Part shown: piece by piece, positions 34,385-43,694 of the stretch
Position numbering within the stretch: the stretch's first letter is position 1
How the letters are laid out: every line of letters begins with the position of its first letter
From: Alteraurantiacibacter sp942492755
GTDB lineage: Bacteria > Pseudomonadota > Alphaproteobacteria > Sphingomonadales > Sphingomonadaceae
Length of the DNA: 64,000 nucleotides
Direction: 5' to 3'
Assembly: GCA_942492755.1 (NCBI GenBank)
Contig: OW818640.1
Coordinates: forward strand, 434,001 to 498,000
Notes under the pieces: generated by a model
What the model saw: the letters and a program-made list of their open reading frames with translations, nothing else
What the model was told of the DNA's origin: nothing
Databases searched by the model: none
Made by a program: the position numbers and the translations under genes

Positions 34385-34423
34385 CAAGCCCCCGTTTTAT
34401 CAGATCGCAACGGGAGAGGATTG

Positions 34424-35983
34424 ATGGACCAGCATACCCTGCCTGCGGGCAGCCTTGATGCCGCCATCGCGGCGATGCAGGCGGCGCTGGGCACCGAACA
34501 CGTCCTGCTGGACGAGGCCCAGATGGCTGATCACGGCGATCCCTTCGCCCCGCCGGGTGATTGGTATCGCCCCGGCGCGGTGCTGCTGCCGGGCAGCGTA
34601 GAGGATGTGCAGGCAGTGCTGCGGATCGCCACCGAACACGGCACGCCGGTGTGGACCAGCAGCCAGGGCCGCAACAAGGGTTATGGCGGCGGCGCGCCGC
34701 GCATTTCCGGCAGCTTCACCATGAGCCTGCGGCGGATGAACCGCGTGCTGCAGGTGGACGAGGAAAACTGCATGGCGCTGGTCGAACCCGGCGTGCGGTT
34801 TTTCGATCTGTACGAACACCTCAAGGCCACCGGTTCAAAGCTGTGGATGTCGGTCCCCGATCTGGCTGGTGGCTCGATCATCGGCAACGCGCTGGAGCAC
34901 GGCGTGGGCTACACTCCGATTGGCGACCATTTTGCCAACCACTGCGGCATGGAAGTGGTGCTGGCCAATGGCGACATTGTCCGCACCGGAATGGGCGGCA
35001 TGTCCAATCCGCACAACTGGCTGGTCTATCCGCACAGCGCCGGGCCAAGCTGGGACGGGATTTTCACCCAGTCCAACTTCGGCGTGGTTACCAAGATGGG
35101 CGTAGCCCTGATGCACGCGCCGGAAGTCTATGCACCCGGCTGGTTCATGCTGGATAATGAAGAGCATTTCGGCACCTTCCTCGAAGTGCTGCGACCGCTG
35201 ATGATCGACGGCACGATCTCCAACCAGCCGATGATCATTAACGCGGTCTGCGCCGCCAGCGCTTTCTGGGGGCGCGAGGAATGGTACACCGGGACCGATG
35301 CCATCCCCGAACAGGTGATCGACAAGATTGCCGCCACGCCAGGTTTCGGGCGCTGGGTGATGCGCTTTGCCGTGCAGGGCGATGCGCCGGTGGTGGCGCA
35401 CAACCGCGCCAAGATCGAAGCAGCCTTTGCCACCATCCCGGGCGCCAGCGTGGTGTTTGAACAATTTGACGGCCACAACCTGCCCGAATTCACCAATCCG
35501 CATCACAACGTGCAGGCCGGCATCCCCAGCATGGCGCTGGACCGGATGACCCGCTGGTATGGCGGCGAGGATGGCGGCCACATCGGCTTTTCCTGCGCCA
35601 TGCCGATTGCCGGCAAGGACGGCGAGGGCATTCGCGACCTGTGCGCCAAGGTGCTGCGCGAACGCGATCTCGATTACTCGTCCGCCATTATCGTGGGCCG
35701 CCGCAGCATGATCCACGTGGCGCTGATCGTGTTCGACACCACCAACGAAGCCCAGACCCGCAGCGCCTATGCCGCCACCAAGGCCATGCTCGAACCTGCG
35801 GCAAAGCTGGGTTACGGCGAATACCGCAGTCATGTCGATTTCATGGACGACGTGGCCGAGCTGTACGATTTCAACCACAATGCCCAGCGCCGCCTGGCCG
35901 AAACGATCAAGGACTGCCTTGATCCCGCTGGCATCCTTTCCCCCGGCAAGCAGGGCATCTGGCCCGCCGCCTATCGCAACTGA
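34424..35983 (+). CDS. VAO/p-cresol methylhydroxylase-family FAD oxidoreductase
   Basis: 519 residues. FAD_binding_4 domain with the PP loop WTSSQGRNKGYGGGAPRIS (about 77-95), LVEPGVRFFDLYEHL and DLAGGSIIGNALEHGVGYTPIGDH, strongly recalling vanillyl-alcohol oxidase, eugenol hydroxylase and 4-alkylphenol hydroxylases. These dehydrogenate para-alkyl phenols to quinone methides, which water or a proton shift converts to alcohols or alkenes. The residue for covalent flavin attachment cannot be fixed by eye, nor whether O2 or a cytochrome is the acceptor. ATG 34424 follows GGGAGAGGA. Confidence 0.92.
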   Translation: MDQHTLPAGSLDAAIAAMQAALGTEHVLLDEAQMADHGDPFAPPGDWYRPGAVLLPGSVEDVQAVLRIATEHGTPVWTSSQGRNKGYGGGAPRISGSFTMSLRRMNRVLQVDEENCMALVEPGVRFFDLYEHLKATGSKLWMSVPDLAGGSIIGNALEHGVGYTPIGDHFANHCGMEVVLANGDIVRTGMGGMSNPHNWLVYPHSAGPSWDGIFTQSNFGVVTKMGVALMHAPEVYAPGWFMLDNEEHFGTFLEVLRPLMIDGTISNQPMIINAVCAASAFWGREEWYTGTDAIPEQVIDKIAATPGFGRWVMRFAVQGDAPVVAHNRAKIEAAFATIPGASVVFEQFDGHNLPEFTNPHHNVQAGIPSMALDRMTRWYGGEDGGHIGFSCAMPIAGKDGEGIRDLCAKVLRERDLDYSSAIIVGRRSMIHVALIVFDTTNEAQTRSAYAATKAMLEPAAKLGYGEYRSHVDFMDDVAELYDFNHNAQRRLAETIKDCLDPAGILSPGKQGIWPAAYRN

Positions 35984-35992
35984 GGACCACAC

Positions 35993-37048
35993 GTGACCCA
36001 TGAACTGAAGACCGGCGGTGACCGCGGTTACCTGCGCATCGCCACCGAAGAAGCTTTCGCCACGGCCGAACAGCTCGATGCGATCATGCGCCTGGTCAAG
36101 GAAGGCCGGGCCGACAAGGGCACTGTTTCTCTGTGGGGCTTTTACGGCACCAGCGCCAGCGAACGCACCACCTTCATCCGCGAAAGGCTGCTTGACCTTG
36201 GCCCGCTGCGGATAGCCGCAATGGATGATGCGGGCATCGACAAGGCAGTGCTGGCGCTGACCAGCCCCGGAACGCAATCGATCCACGATGTGGGCGAGGC
36301 CCGCCGCATCGCGCGCAATGCCAACGACCAGCTGAAGCAGGCCTGCGAACGCTATCCCGACCGGTTCCACGGCATGATCGCCATCGCCCCGCTCGATCCT
36401 GAATGGTCCGCGCAGGAGCTGCGGCGCGGCAAGGAGGAACTGGGTTTCCACGGTGTCCAGGTGAACAGCCACACGCACGGCCATTATATGGACGAGGCGC
36501 AGTTCGATCCGATCCTGCGCGCCTGCGCCGATCTGGACCTGCCGCTGTATATCCACCCGCAGGGCCTGCCCGATAACATGATCGGCGGCATGGCCGAAGC
36601 CGGGCTGGACGGCGCGGTTTACGGCTTTGCCGTGGAAACCAGCTATCACGCGCTGCGCCTGCTGACGACCGGGGTGTTTGATCGCTACCCCTCGCTGCAA
36701 CTGGCGCTGGGCCACGGTTGCGAAGGCCTGCCGTTCTGGATTGACCGGACCAACTACATGTTCAACGCAGGCGTCCGCTCGCAGCGCTATGATCGGCTCA
36801 AGCCGTTGCAGCATTCGCTGCACCATTACCTGCGCAACAACCTGTGGGGCACAACCAGCGGCCTGCCCAGCCCCGCCAGCATCCGCCTGATGATGGACGT
36901 GATGGGCGAAGACCGCGTGATGTACGCGATGGACTATCCCTACCAGTATGTGCCGGATGAAGTGCGCCTGCTCGACAATATGGACATGGGCGACGCGCAG
37001 AAGCGCAAGTTCTTCCAGACCAATGCCGAAAGCCTGTTCAAGCTGTGA
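35993..37048 (+). CDS. Amidohydrolase-fold aromatic decarboxylase, LigW (5-carboxyvanillate decarboxylase)-like
   Basis: 351 residues from GTG 35993. Residues known to bind the metal and act in LigW fall at the same numbers here: E19 (IATEEAF), H188 (LYIHPQ), H241 (LGHGCEGLPFW) and D314 (YAMDYPYQY); these positions are recalled, not looked up. LigW removes CO2 from 5-carboxyvanillate to give vanillate and is non-oxidative. Related ACMSD-family enzymes act on gamma-resorcylate or 2,3-dihydroxybenzoate, so the substrate is inferred. The stop overlaps the methyltransferase GTG (GTGA). Confidence 0.88.
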   Translation: MTHELKTGGDRGYLRIATEEAFATAEQLDAIMRLVKEGRADKGTVSLWGFYGTSASERTTFIRERLLDLGPLRIAAMDDAGIDKAVLALTSPGTQSIHDVGEARRIARNANDQLKQACERYPDRFHGMIAIAPLDPEWSAQELRRGKEELGFHGVQVNSHTHGHYMDEAQFDPILRACADLDLPLYIHPQGLPDNMIGGMAEAGLDGAVYGFAVETSYHALRLLTTGVFDRYPSLQLALGHGCEGLPFWIDRTNYMFNAGVRSQRYDRLKPLQHSLHHYLRNNLWGTTSGLPSPASIRLMMDVMGEDRVMYAMDYPYQYVPDEVRLLDNMDMGDAQKRKFFQTNAESLFKL

Positions 37049-38058
37049 GCGAGGCGCAGGCCGAACTGCGGGCGCTGCTGGCGTCCTACTGGAAGCCGCA
37101 CGCCGTGGTCGCGGCGGCCCGGCTGGGGCTGGCCGATGCCCTGGGTGACGAGGCGCTTGATGCGGCGACGCTGGCAGCGCGGATCGGGGCCGATGCAGAA
37201 CACCTGCACCGGTTCTGCCGTGCGCTGGCGGCGATCGGGCTGATCGACGACCGGGGCGATGGCACCTTCGCGCTGGCCGAAATGGGCCAGCGGTTGCGCA
37301 CAGGCCATCCTGAAAGCCTGAAGGGTATGGCGCTCCACGTCGGCACCCGGCTATCGCCCGGCTTTGCCACCTTGCACGAATGCGTGCTGACCGGCGCACC
37401 TGCGGCGGGCAGCCGATATGGCCCCTCGGGCTTTGCCGAACTGAACGAGGACGAGGCAGCCGCCGCCGTGTTCAACCAGTCGATGGTCGACAACTCGCGC
37501 CGCTTTGCTGCCGAGGCGGCGCAGGTGGCGGATTTCAGCCGCTTTGCCACGATCATGGACGTGGGCGGGGGCTATGGCGCGGTGCTGGCAACCCTGCTGC
37601 GATCGGCCCCTGCCGCCCGCGGCATGGTGCTTGACATGGCCCATGCCCGCCAGGGGGCGGAACGACTGTTCGCCGCAGAAGACGTGGCCGACCGGGCCAG
37701 CTTCGTCGAAGCCAGCTTTTTCGAACCCTTCCCCGTCCACGCCGAAGCCTACATGCTGAAATATATCCTGCATGACTGGGACGATGATCACGCGATCCGC
37801 ATCGTCGAACGGCTGGGCCAGGCGGCGCGGGCGAGCCAGGGCACAGTGTTCATCATCGAGAAACTGCTGCCCGAGCGGGTCGAGGCCACGCCGGAACATG
37901 CCATCGCCCTGCAAGGCGATATGACCATGATGCTGTGGGACGGCCGCGAACGCACGCTGGCTGAATTCGCCACGCTGCTGGCGCATGGCGATTTGGCTTT
38001 GACAGGCAGCATTGCCCTGTCAGACAACCACCACCTGCTTGAAGCAAGGCCCGCCTGA
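37045..38058 (+). CDS. SAM-dependent O-methyltransferase (dimerisation plus class I domain)
   Basis: 337 residues from GTG 37045. An N-terminal winged-helix dimerisation domain (about 10-90) precedes a Rossmann domain with SAM motif DVGGGYG (172-178) and the catalytic-base region KYILHDWDDDHAIRI with H243, as in plant caffeate-type and hydroxyneurosporene O-methyltransferases. It would methylate a phenolic hydroxyl; a role in recycling or protecting a catechol intermediate is speculative. Coupled to the LigW-like gene by a 4-nt overlap. Confidence 0.88.
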   Translation: MSEAQAELRALLASYWKPHAVVAAARLGLADALGDEALDAATLAARIGADAEHLHRFCRALAAIGLIDDRGDGTFALAEMGQRLRTGHPESLKGMALHVGTRLSPGFATLHECVLTGAPAAGSRYGPSGFAELNEDEAAAAVFNQSMVDNSRRFAAEAAQVADFSRFATIMDVGGGYGAVLATLLRSAPAARGMVLDMAHARQGAERLFAAEDVADRASFVEASFFEPFPVHAEAYMLKYILHDWDDDHAIRIVERLGQAARASQGTVFIIEKLLPERVEATPEHAIALQGDMTMMLWDGRERTLAEFATLLAHGDLALTGSIALSDNHHLLEARPA

Positions 38059-38086
38059 GCGGACCACCCCGGGAGAGACTTCGAAC

Positions 38087-38944
38087 ATGACAACCTATGG
38101 CGTAGCCGGGGCCACCGGACAGCTTGGCAAATTGGTGCTCGATGAACTGCTGACCCGAACTAACGCGGACAACGTGGTGGCTTTCGGGCGCGATGTGGCC
38201 AAGCTGGCAGATCATGCCGCCGCCGGGGTCGCGGTGCGAGCGATCGATTATGACCAGCCCGAAGCGCTTGCCGGGCAACTGGCAGGGGTTGACCGGCTGC
38301 TGCTGATCTCGGGCAGCGCGCTGGGCCAGCGTCCGCGCCAGCACGGCGCGGTGATCGATGCGGCCAAGGCGGCCGGCGTCTCGTACATGCTCTACACCTC
38401 GATCCTGGCAGCAGACAGCACGCCGATCAAACTGGGCGCCGAACACAAGGCGACCGAGGACATGCTGGCGGCCAGCGGCATTGCCTATGATGTGGCGCGG
38501 CTGGGCTGGTATTCGGAAAACTACATGGGCTCCTTGCCGGTGCAGGTGGACATGGGTGTGATTACCGGCGCGCAGGGCACGGGCCGCGTGTCGTCCGCCT
38601 CGCGCGCGGATTATGCCGCCGGTCTCGCCGCGATCCTGACCACGGGCGCGGGCGGGAAAACCTACAACCTGGCGGGCGACACCAGTTGGACCATGGCCGA
38701 TTTCGCTGCCGAACTCGGGCGGCAGGCAGGCAAGGACATCGCCTATGTCGATATGGGCGAGGCCGACTATGCCGCGTCGCTCGAAGCTGTCGGCCTGCCC
38801 CCTTATGTGGCTGCCGTGGTGGCCAATTCGGCCCATGCCACCAGCCTCGGCGCGCTGGAAAATGACAGCCGCACGCTGAGCGGGCTGACCGGCCGCCCAA
38901 CCACGCCGATCGCCGTTTCGATCGCCAAAGCCTTGGGGAATTGA
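38087..38944 (+). CDS. NmrA/QorB-like NAD(P)-binding protein (atypical SDR)
   Basis: 285 residues from ATG 38087, 5 bases after a GGGAGAGACTT leader. The Rossmann motif GATGQLGKLV is at residues 8-17, followed by YTSILAADSTPIKLG and ASRADYAAGLAAIL typical of QorB/NmrA-type proteins. These reduce quinones or act as redox sensors; the catalytic Tyr-x3-Lys of classical SDRs is not evident. Could reduce a quinone or quinone methide made by the VAO enzyme (inference). The next start is within a few bases. Confidence 0.87.
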   Translation: MTTYGVAGATGQLGKLVLDELLTRTNADNVVAFGRDVAKLADHAAAGVAVRAIDYDQPEALAGQLAGVDRLLLISGSALGQRPRQHGAVIDAAKAAGVSYMLYTSILAADSTPIKLGAEHKATEDMLAASGIAYDVARLGWYSENYMGSLPVQVDMGVITGAQGTGRVSSASRADYAAGLAAILTTGAGGKTYNLAGDTSWTMADFAAELGRQAGKDIAYVDMGEADYAASLEAVGLPPYVAAVVANSAHATSLGALENDSRTLSGLTGRPTTPIAVSIAKALGN

Positions 38945-38946
38945 CG

Positions 38947-40581
38947 ATGGCCAGCACTGCCGCACCCAACCCGCCCGCCGCTTCCGATCGCACAATCACC
39001 AAGGCAGCCTGGTACGCGCTGACGCTGGTTTCCGCAGCCCAGGCGATGAGCCTGCTCGACCGGCAGATCCTGTCGATCCTGGCCAATGATATCCGCGCCG
39101 ACCTGGGCATCGGCAATGCCGAGATCGGCCTGCTTTATGGCACGGTGTTTGCGCTGTTCTATGCCCTGTTCTCGCTGCCCCTGGGGCGGCTGGTGGATGG
39201 CTGGATCCGCACCCGGTTGCTGGCGATCTGCCTGGCGGGCTGGTCGTTGTTCGCCGGACTTTCAGCCTTTGCCAGCGGCTTTGCCCTGCTGGCGATCAGC
39301 CGCCTTGGCGTGGGGATCGGCGAAGGAGCGACGCAACCGGCGGCCAATTCGATCATCTTCGACATGTTCCCCAAAAGCCGCCGCGGCGTGGGCATGGCCG
39401 GGCTGGGCATCGGCCTTGCCATCGGGCTGGGCCTGTCGATGGCAGTGGGCGGGATCGTATCGCAATGGTGGGATGCCCGGGTCGCCGCTGGCGGCGCATC
39501 GTTCGGCTTTTCGGGCTGGCAGTTTGCCTTCCTGGTGGCATCGCTGCCCGGCTTTCCGCTGGCCTACCTGATCTACCGCATGAAGGAACCGGTGCGCGGG
39601 GCGATGGACGGGATCATCACGCCGAAAGACCCCGCGCCGTTCAAGGCCAGCTTTGACGTATTGGGTTCGGTCACTCCTGGCACCAACTGGTTTTACCTGT
39701 GGCGGCGCAATGCCGGGCGGGCGCAGTGGACGACCAACCTGGTGAGCCTGGCGGTGATCCTGCTGTGCGCCTGGGGCCTGGTAGAATTGTCACGCTTCTA
39801 TTCGCCGCGCCCGCCGCTCGATCTGTATGGCGCGCAGCTTGATCCGCACGTCCTGCAATGGGGCGTGGCGGCGTTCGGGGCCTTCGTGGTGCTGAACCTG
39901 TTCCAGAGCTTCAAGCTGACCGACCGGCCCGCGTTCAACGTCATCCTCAGCCCCACGCTGATCATGATCATGGTGGTGGGCGGCCTGCAGACCGCGATCA
40001 ATTACGGCGTGATGGCCTTTACGCCCACCATGCTGATCACCGAATTCGGGCTGACCCAGGCCGAGGCCGGCGTGCAGTTCGGGCTGCTGTCGGCCTTCCT
40101 CGGCATCCTTGGGCCGTTTGCCGCAGGGCCGCTGGCCGACTGGCTGGCTGGCCGCATGGGACAGCGCGGCATGGTTTGGCTGGTGCTGGCGGCGCTGGCC
40201 ATTTCGCCGATCTTCGGCATCTGGGCCTACAGCGCGGAAAGCGCGAGCGATTTCTACCTGCGCTTCATCATGTACAGCCTGGTCCTGACCCTGTGGCTAC
40301 CGCCTGCCTATGCGCTGATGCTGGGCCTGGTGCTGCCGCGCATGCGGGGCATTACGTTTTCCACCTACATGATCATCCAGACGCTGCTGGGCCTTGGCCT
40401 TGGCCCGTATTTCGTTGGTATCGTAGCCGATCGCAACGGCGGCGACCTGGGCAATGCGATCCTGTCGATCAACGTGGTGGTGCCGTTCATCGTGGTCCTG
40501 CTGCTGGCGGTGCTGGTGCGCTTCCGCACGGACGAAGACAGTATAATTGACCGCGCACGCGCGGGTGGGGAGCCGATCTGA
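38947..40581 (+). CDS. MFS transporter (spinster-like)
   Basis: 544 residues, 12 predicted helices, with the MFS motif ALFSLPLGRLVDGWIRTRLLA and a long central region. The N-terminus DRTITKAAWYALTLVSAAQAMSLLDRQILS resembles spinster-type carriers common in sphingomonad aromatic clusters. TTG 38941, overlapping the previous stop, is an alternative start. Likely imports or exports an aromatic compound of this pathway. Confidence 0.88.
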   Translation: MASTAAPNPPAASDRTITKAAWYALTLVSAAQAMSLLDRQILSILANDIRADLGIGNAEIGLLYGTVFALFYALFSLPLGRLVDGWIRTRLLAICLAGWSLFAGLSAFASGFALLAISRLGVGIGEGATQPAANSIIFDMFPKSRRGVGMAGLGIGLAIGLGLSMAVGGIVSQWWDARVAAGGASFGFSGWQFAFLVASLPGFPLAYLIYRMKEPVRGAMDGIITPKDPAPFKASFDVLGSVTPGTNWFYLWRRNAGRAQWTTNLVSLAVILLCAWGLVELSRFYSPRPPLDLYGAQLDPHVLQWGVAAFGAFVVLNLFQSFKLTDRPAFNVILSPTLIMIMVVGGLQTAINYGVMAFTPTMLITEFGLTQAEAGVQFGLLSAFLGILGPFAAGPLADWLAGRMGQRGMVWLVLAALAISPIFGIWAYSAESASDFYLRFIMYSLVLTLWLPPAYALMLGLVLPRMRGITFSTYMIIQTLLGLGLGPYFVGIVADRNGGDLGNAILSINVVVPFIVVLLLAVLVRFRTDEDSIIDRARAGGEPI

Positions 40582-40583
40582 GC

Positions 40584-42134
40584 ATGTCCGACAGCAAGAT
40601 TACCGTGCGCGAAGCGGCCTATCGGGTGTTCGCCCACTATGGCGTGGACCGCCTGTTCGGCAATCCTGGCAGCACCGAACTGCCGATGCTGAAAGCCATG
40701 CCGTTCCCCTATGTGATGGGGCTAAACGAGGCGGTGGTGATGGGCATGGCCGATGGCTATGCCCGCAGCACCGGGCGCGCCGCACTGGTCAACCTGCACA
40801 GCTCGGCCGGGACCGGGCACAGCCTGGGCAACCTGTTCACCGCATGGAAGAACAACGCCCCCGTAGTCGTGACGGCGGGTCAGCAGGCGCGCTCGATCCT
40901 GCCCTATGACCCGTTCCTGGGGGCCGAACGGCCAACCGAATTCCCGCGCCCCTATGTCAAGTTCGCCATTGAACCCGCGCGGGCCGAGGACGTGCCGCTG
41001 GCGCTGGCCCGGGCCTTTGCCGTGGCGCTGACCCCGCCGATGGGTCCGGTGTTTGTCTCGATCCCGGTCGATGACTGGGAACGGTTGTGCGAAATGCCTG
41101 CGCTACCAAGCCTCAGCTTGCGCACTTTCCCCGATCCCGCCGGGATCGATGCCATCGCCGCCATGCTGGGCCAGGCGAAAAATCCGGCGCTGGTAATCGG
41201 CACCGGAGCGGCCAATGGCGGCGCGTGGGATGCGGCCGTAGCGCTGGCCGAAAAGGCCGGCCTCAGCGTATGGGCCGCGCCTTATGCCGCGCGCGAGACT
41301 TTCCCCGAGGACCATCCACAGTTCGCCGGGTTCATCAATGCCTGGCGTGACCAGATCCGTGATGCGCTTGCCCCGCACGATGCCATCCTTGTCGCCGGTG
41401 CGCCGGTTTTCACCTACCATGTCGAAGGCAGCGGCCCGCACTGGCCTGAAGGGGCCGCGCTGATGGCGCTGACCGACGATCCGCAGCACCTGTCAAACCT
41501 GCCGGGTGGCGGCGGCGTGCTGGGCGATATTCGCGCCGGGCTGGAAATGCTGGCCGAGCGATTGCCCGCCCGCCCGTTCACCGGCAAGACCCATCAGCTG
41601 ATCGACCCCGCGCCCGAGATGACGGCAGCCTATGTGCTGAAACGCGTGGCAGCGCTGCGCCCTGATAACGCGGTAATCGTGGAGGAATCCCCCACCGCGC
41701 GCGGGCCGGAACATGTCACCCTGCCGATCCGGCGCAAGGGCGGGTTCTATTCCTGCGCCAGCGGCGGCCTGGGCTATTCGCTGCCCGGCGCGATCGGTGT
41801 GGCCCTGGGGCAGTCCGACAAGGTCATCGCCATCCTGGGTGATGGTGCAGCAATGTACACCATCCAGGGACTGTTCACCGCGTTCCAGGAGCAGGCGAAT
41901 GTCAGCTTTTGCATCATGAACAACGCCGCCTATGCCGCGCTGACCGGCTTTTCAGGCGAATTCGGCATGAACCACGTTCCCGGATGCGACCTGACAGGGC
42001 TGGATTTCACCAAGCTGGCCGACGCGCAGGGATTGCCCACGCGGGCCGTGACGAGCGTGGCCGAACTGGACGCCGCGCTGGAATGGAGCTTTTCGCAGAC
42101 CGGCCCCAGCCTGCTGGACATCCGCATCGCCTGA
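40584..42134 (+). CDS. Thiamine-diphosphate enzyme, benzoylformate decarboxylase-like
   Basis: 516 residues with the three ThDP domains. The benzoylformate decarboxylase active-site set is present: S30 (FGNPGSTELP), E49 (GLNEAVVMGMADGYA), H72 (NLHSSAGTGH) and H279 (FTYHVEGSG), near the positions S26, E47, H70 and H281 of the Pseudomonas enzyme. The ThDP motif begins GDGAAMYT and ends NN. Such enzymes decarboxylate arylglyoxylates to aldehydes or perform carboligation. Starts 2 bases after the MFS stop. It ends 5 bases from the convergent M20 gene. Confidence 0.9.
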   Translation: MSDSKITVREAAYRVFAHYGVDRLFGNPGSTELPMLKAMPFPYVMGLNEAVVMGMADGYARSTGRAALVNLHSSAGTGHSLGNLFTAWKNNAPVVVTAGQQARSILPYDPFLGAERPTEFPRPYVKFAIEPARAEDVPLALARAFAVALTPPMGPVFVSIPVDDWERLCEMPALPSLSLRTFPDPAGIDAIAAMLGQAKNPALVIGTGAANGGAWDAAVALAEKAGLSVWAAPYAARETFPEDHPQFAGFINAWRDQIRDALAPHDAILVAGAPVFTYHVEGSGPHWPEGAALMALTDDPQHLSNLPGGGGVLGDIRAGLEMLAERLPARPFTGKTHQLIDPAPEMTAAYVLKRVAALRPDNAVIVEESPTARGPEHVTLPIRRKGGFYSCASGGLGYSLPGAIGVALGQSDKVIAILGDGAAMYTIQGLFTAFQEQANVSFCIMNNAAYAALTGFSGEFGMNHVPGCDLTGLDFTKLADAQGLPTRAVTSVAELDAALEWSFSQTGPSLLDIRIA

Positions 42135-42139
42135 ACGGG

Positions 42140-43513
42140 TCAGGTCCCCGCCACGCTAAGGACCGAAAGGACCAGCGCGCGTGCGCCCGGGGCAATCGCC
42201 AATGCCGGATCGGGGGCGAATTCGGGCGAATGATTGGCCGGCACGGGTTCTGCGCGCCGGGCAAAATCGTCCAGCACCTGCGGCGCATAGGTTCCGACAT
42301 TGAGGAACAGCCCCGGCACCGGGCGTTCGCCGGTCAGGAACAGCGAGAAGTCCTCGCTCGGCGGTGCGCCCGGCATGTGCGGGGCGACATAGGTCACGTC
42401 ATCGCCCAAAGCCGGTTCCAGAACCAGCATTGCCCGGGCGACAAGATCGCTGTCGTTGAACAGTGGCGCAACTCCGCCCAGGTGGATCAAGTCCGGCGCA
42501 GGCGCGCGCGCCATGGCGGCAGCGGCCAGCGCGGTCCGCCGCATCCCATCGTTGAGCAAGGCCAGGACAGCCGGATCGAACGCGCGCATTGTCAGGCGCA
42601 AGGTGGCCGTGTCAGGGATGATGTTGGCCACACTGCCGGCCTGAAAGCTGCCCACCGAAATGACCCCGAACGAATGCTCGGGCCGTTCGCGCGCTACTAC
42701 GCTTTGCAGGTCCGTCACAAAATGCGCGCCCATCACCACCGGGTCGATTGTCTGGCTCGGCATCGCACCGTGGCCGCCGCGCCCGTGAAACACTACTTCC
42801 CAGCCATCGGCACCGGACGAGACGATGCCATCCTTCACTGTAACGCCGCCTGCCGGACCATTGTTGGTATGGGCGGCGATGGCGAAATCGGGGCGCGGAA
42901 AGCGTTCGTACAATCCGTCGGCCAGCATGGCCTGCGCGCCGCCCAGACCTTCTTCGGCCGGCTGGGCGACGAACACCAGCGTGCCGCTCCACCGCTGGCG
43001 GTTGGCGTTGAGCAGTTCGGCCGCGCCGATCCACCAGGCCATGTGCAGATCATGCCCGCAGGCGTGCATGGTGAAGGTTTCCGCTCCGTTCAGGACCTGG
43101 CGGTTGCGGCTGGCATAGGGCAGGCCGGTCTTTTCCTCCAGCGGCAGGCCGTCCATGTCCGTCCGCACCATCACCGTAGGGCCGGGGCCGTTGCGCAACA
43201 CCGCAACCACGCCGGTGCGCCCCACCCCTTCGGTCACTTCGAAACCCAGCTCGCGCATCCGGGTCGCCAGGATGGCAGCGGTGCGGGTTTCCTGGAATGA
43301 CAATTCGGCGTGGGCATGCAGATCCTGGTAGAGCGACTGCAAGCTGTCCTGCCTCCCCGCCAGGGCGGGATCGATCCATTGCCGTGCAGCCGAACCGTCT
43401 GCCTGTTGCGCCCGAAGCGCGGTGGGCATTCCCGCCGCAGACATCACGGCGATCGTCGCGGCGAAGGCCAGCAGCGGGCTTGCCATTTGCTGTCTGCGCA
43501 CCAGTTTTGCCAT
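42140..43513 (-). CDS. Secreted M20 family amidohydrolase/metallopeptidase
   Basis: 457 residues from ATG 43513 with a signal peptide (to about residue 33, SAAGMPTALRAQQ). M20D signatures are DLHAHAELSFQETRTA, RTDMDGLPLEEKTGLPYAS, the metal-binding HACGHDLHMA and the catalytic PAEEGLGGAQ, then GRGGHGAMP in the lid domain. Such enzymes hydrolyse N-acyl or dipeptide amide bonds (hippurate hydrolase-like). Export and single-gene context suggest release of amino acids or aroyl groups outside the cytoplasm. It is convergent with the ThDP gene. Confidence 0.9.
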   Translation of the reverse strand: MAKLVRRQQMASPLLAFAATIAVMSAAGMPTALRAQQADGSAARQWIDPALAGRQDSLQSLYQDLHAHAELSFQETRTAAILATRMRELGFEVTEGVGRTGVVAVLRNGPGPTVMVRTDMDGLPLEEKTGLPYASRNRQVLNGAETFTMHACGHDLHMAWWIGAAELLNANRQRWSGTLVFVAQPAEEGLGGAQAMLADGLYERFPRPDFAIAAHTNNGPAGGVTVKDGIVSSGADGWEVVFHGRGGHGAMPSQTIDPVVMGAHFVTDLQSVVARERPEHSFGVISVGSFQAGSVANIIPDTATLRLTMRAFDPAVLALLNDGMRRTALAAAAMARAPAPDLIHLGGVAPLFNDSDLVARAMLVLEPALGDDVTYVAPHMPGAPPSEDFSLFLTGERPVPGLFLNVGTYAPQVLDDFARRAEPVPANHSPEFAPDPALAIAPGARALVLSVLSVAGT

Positions 43514-43694
43514 GCTCGATCCCCTGCCAGGATGCCCGAATAGCGCTTTACGCAATGACGGGACAAGCCAAACGCGATTTTTGCGTGTAGGGGCGCCACC
43601 GACTGGCTGGTTCCGCGTGGGGTGGATTCGGCTTGCCCGATCCCCTGCGCCCGGCCAACCCCTTGGCGGCGCAACCAGAAAGCCGTTCTTTTCC

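Noticed and set aside
34835..37399. 854-codon minus-strand frame opposite the VAO and decarboxylase genes
   Set aside because: It covers two well-recognised plus-strand enzymes and has the typical His/Gly/Arg-rich antisense composition.
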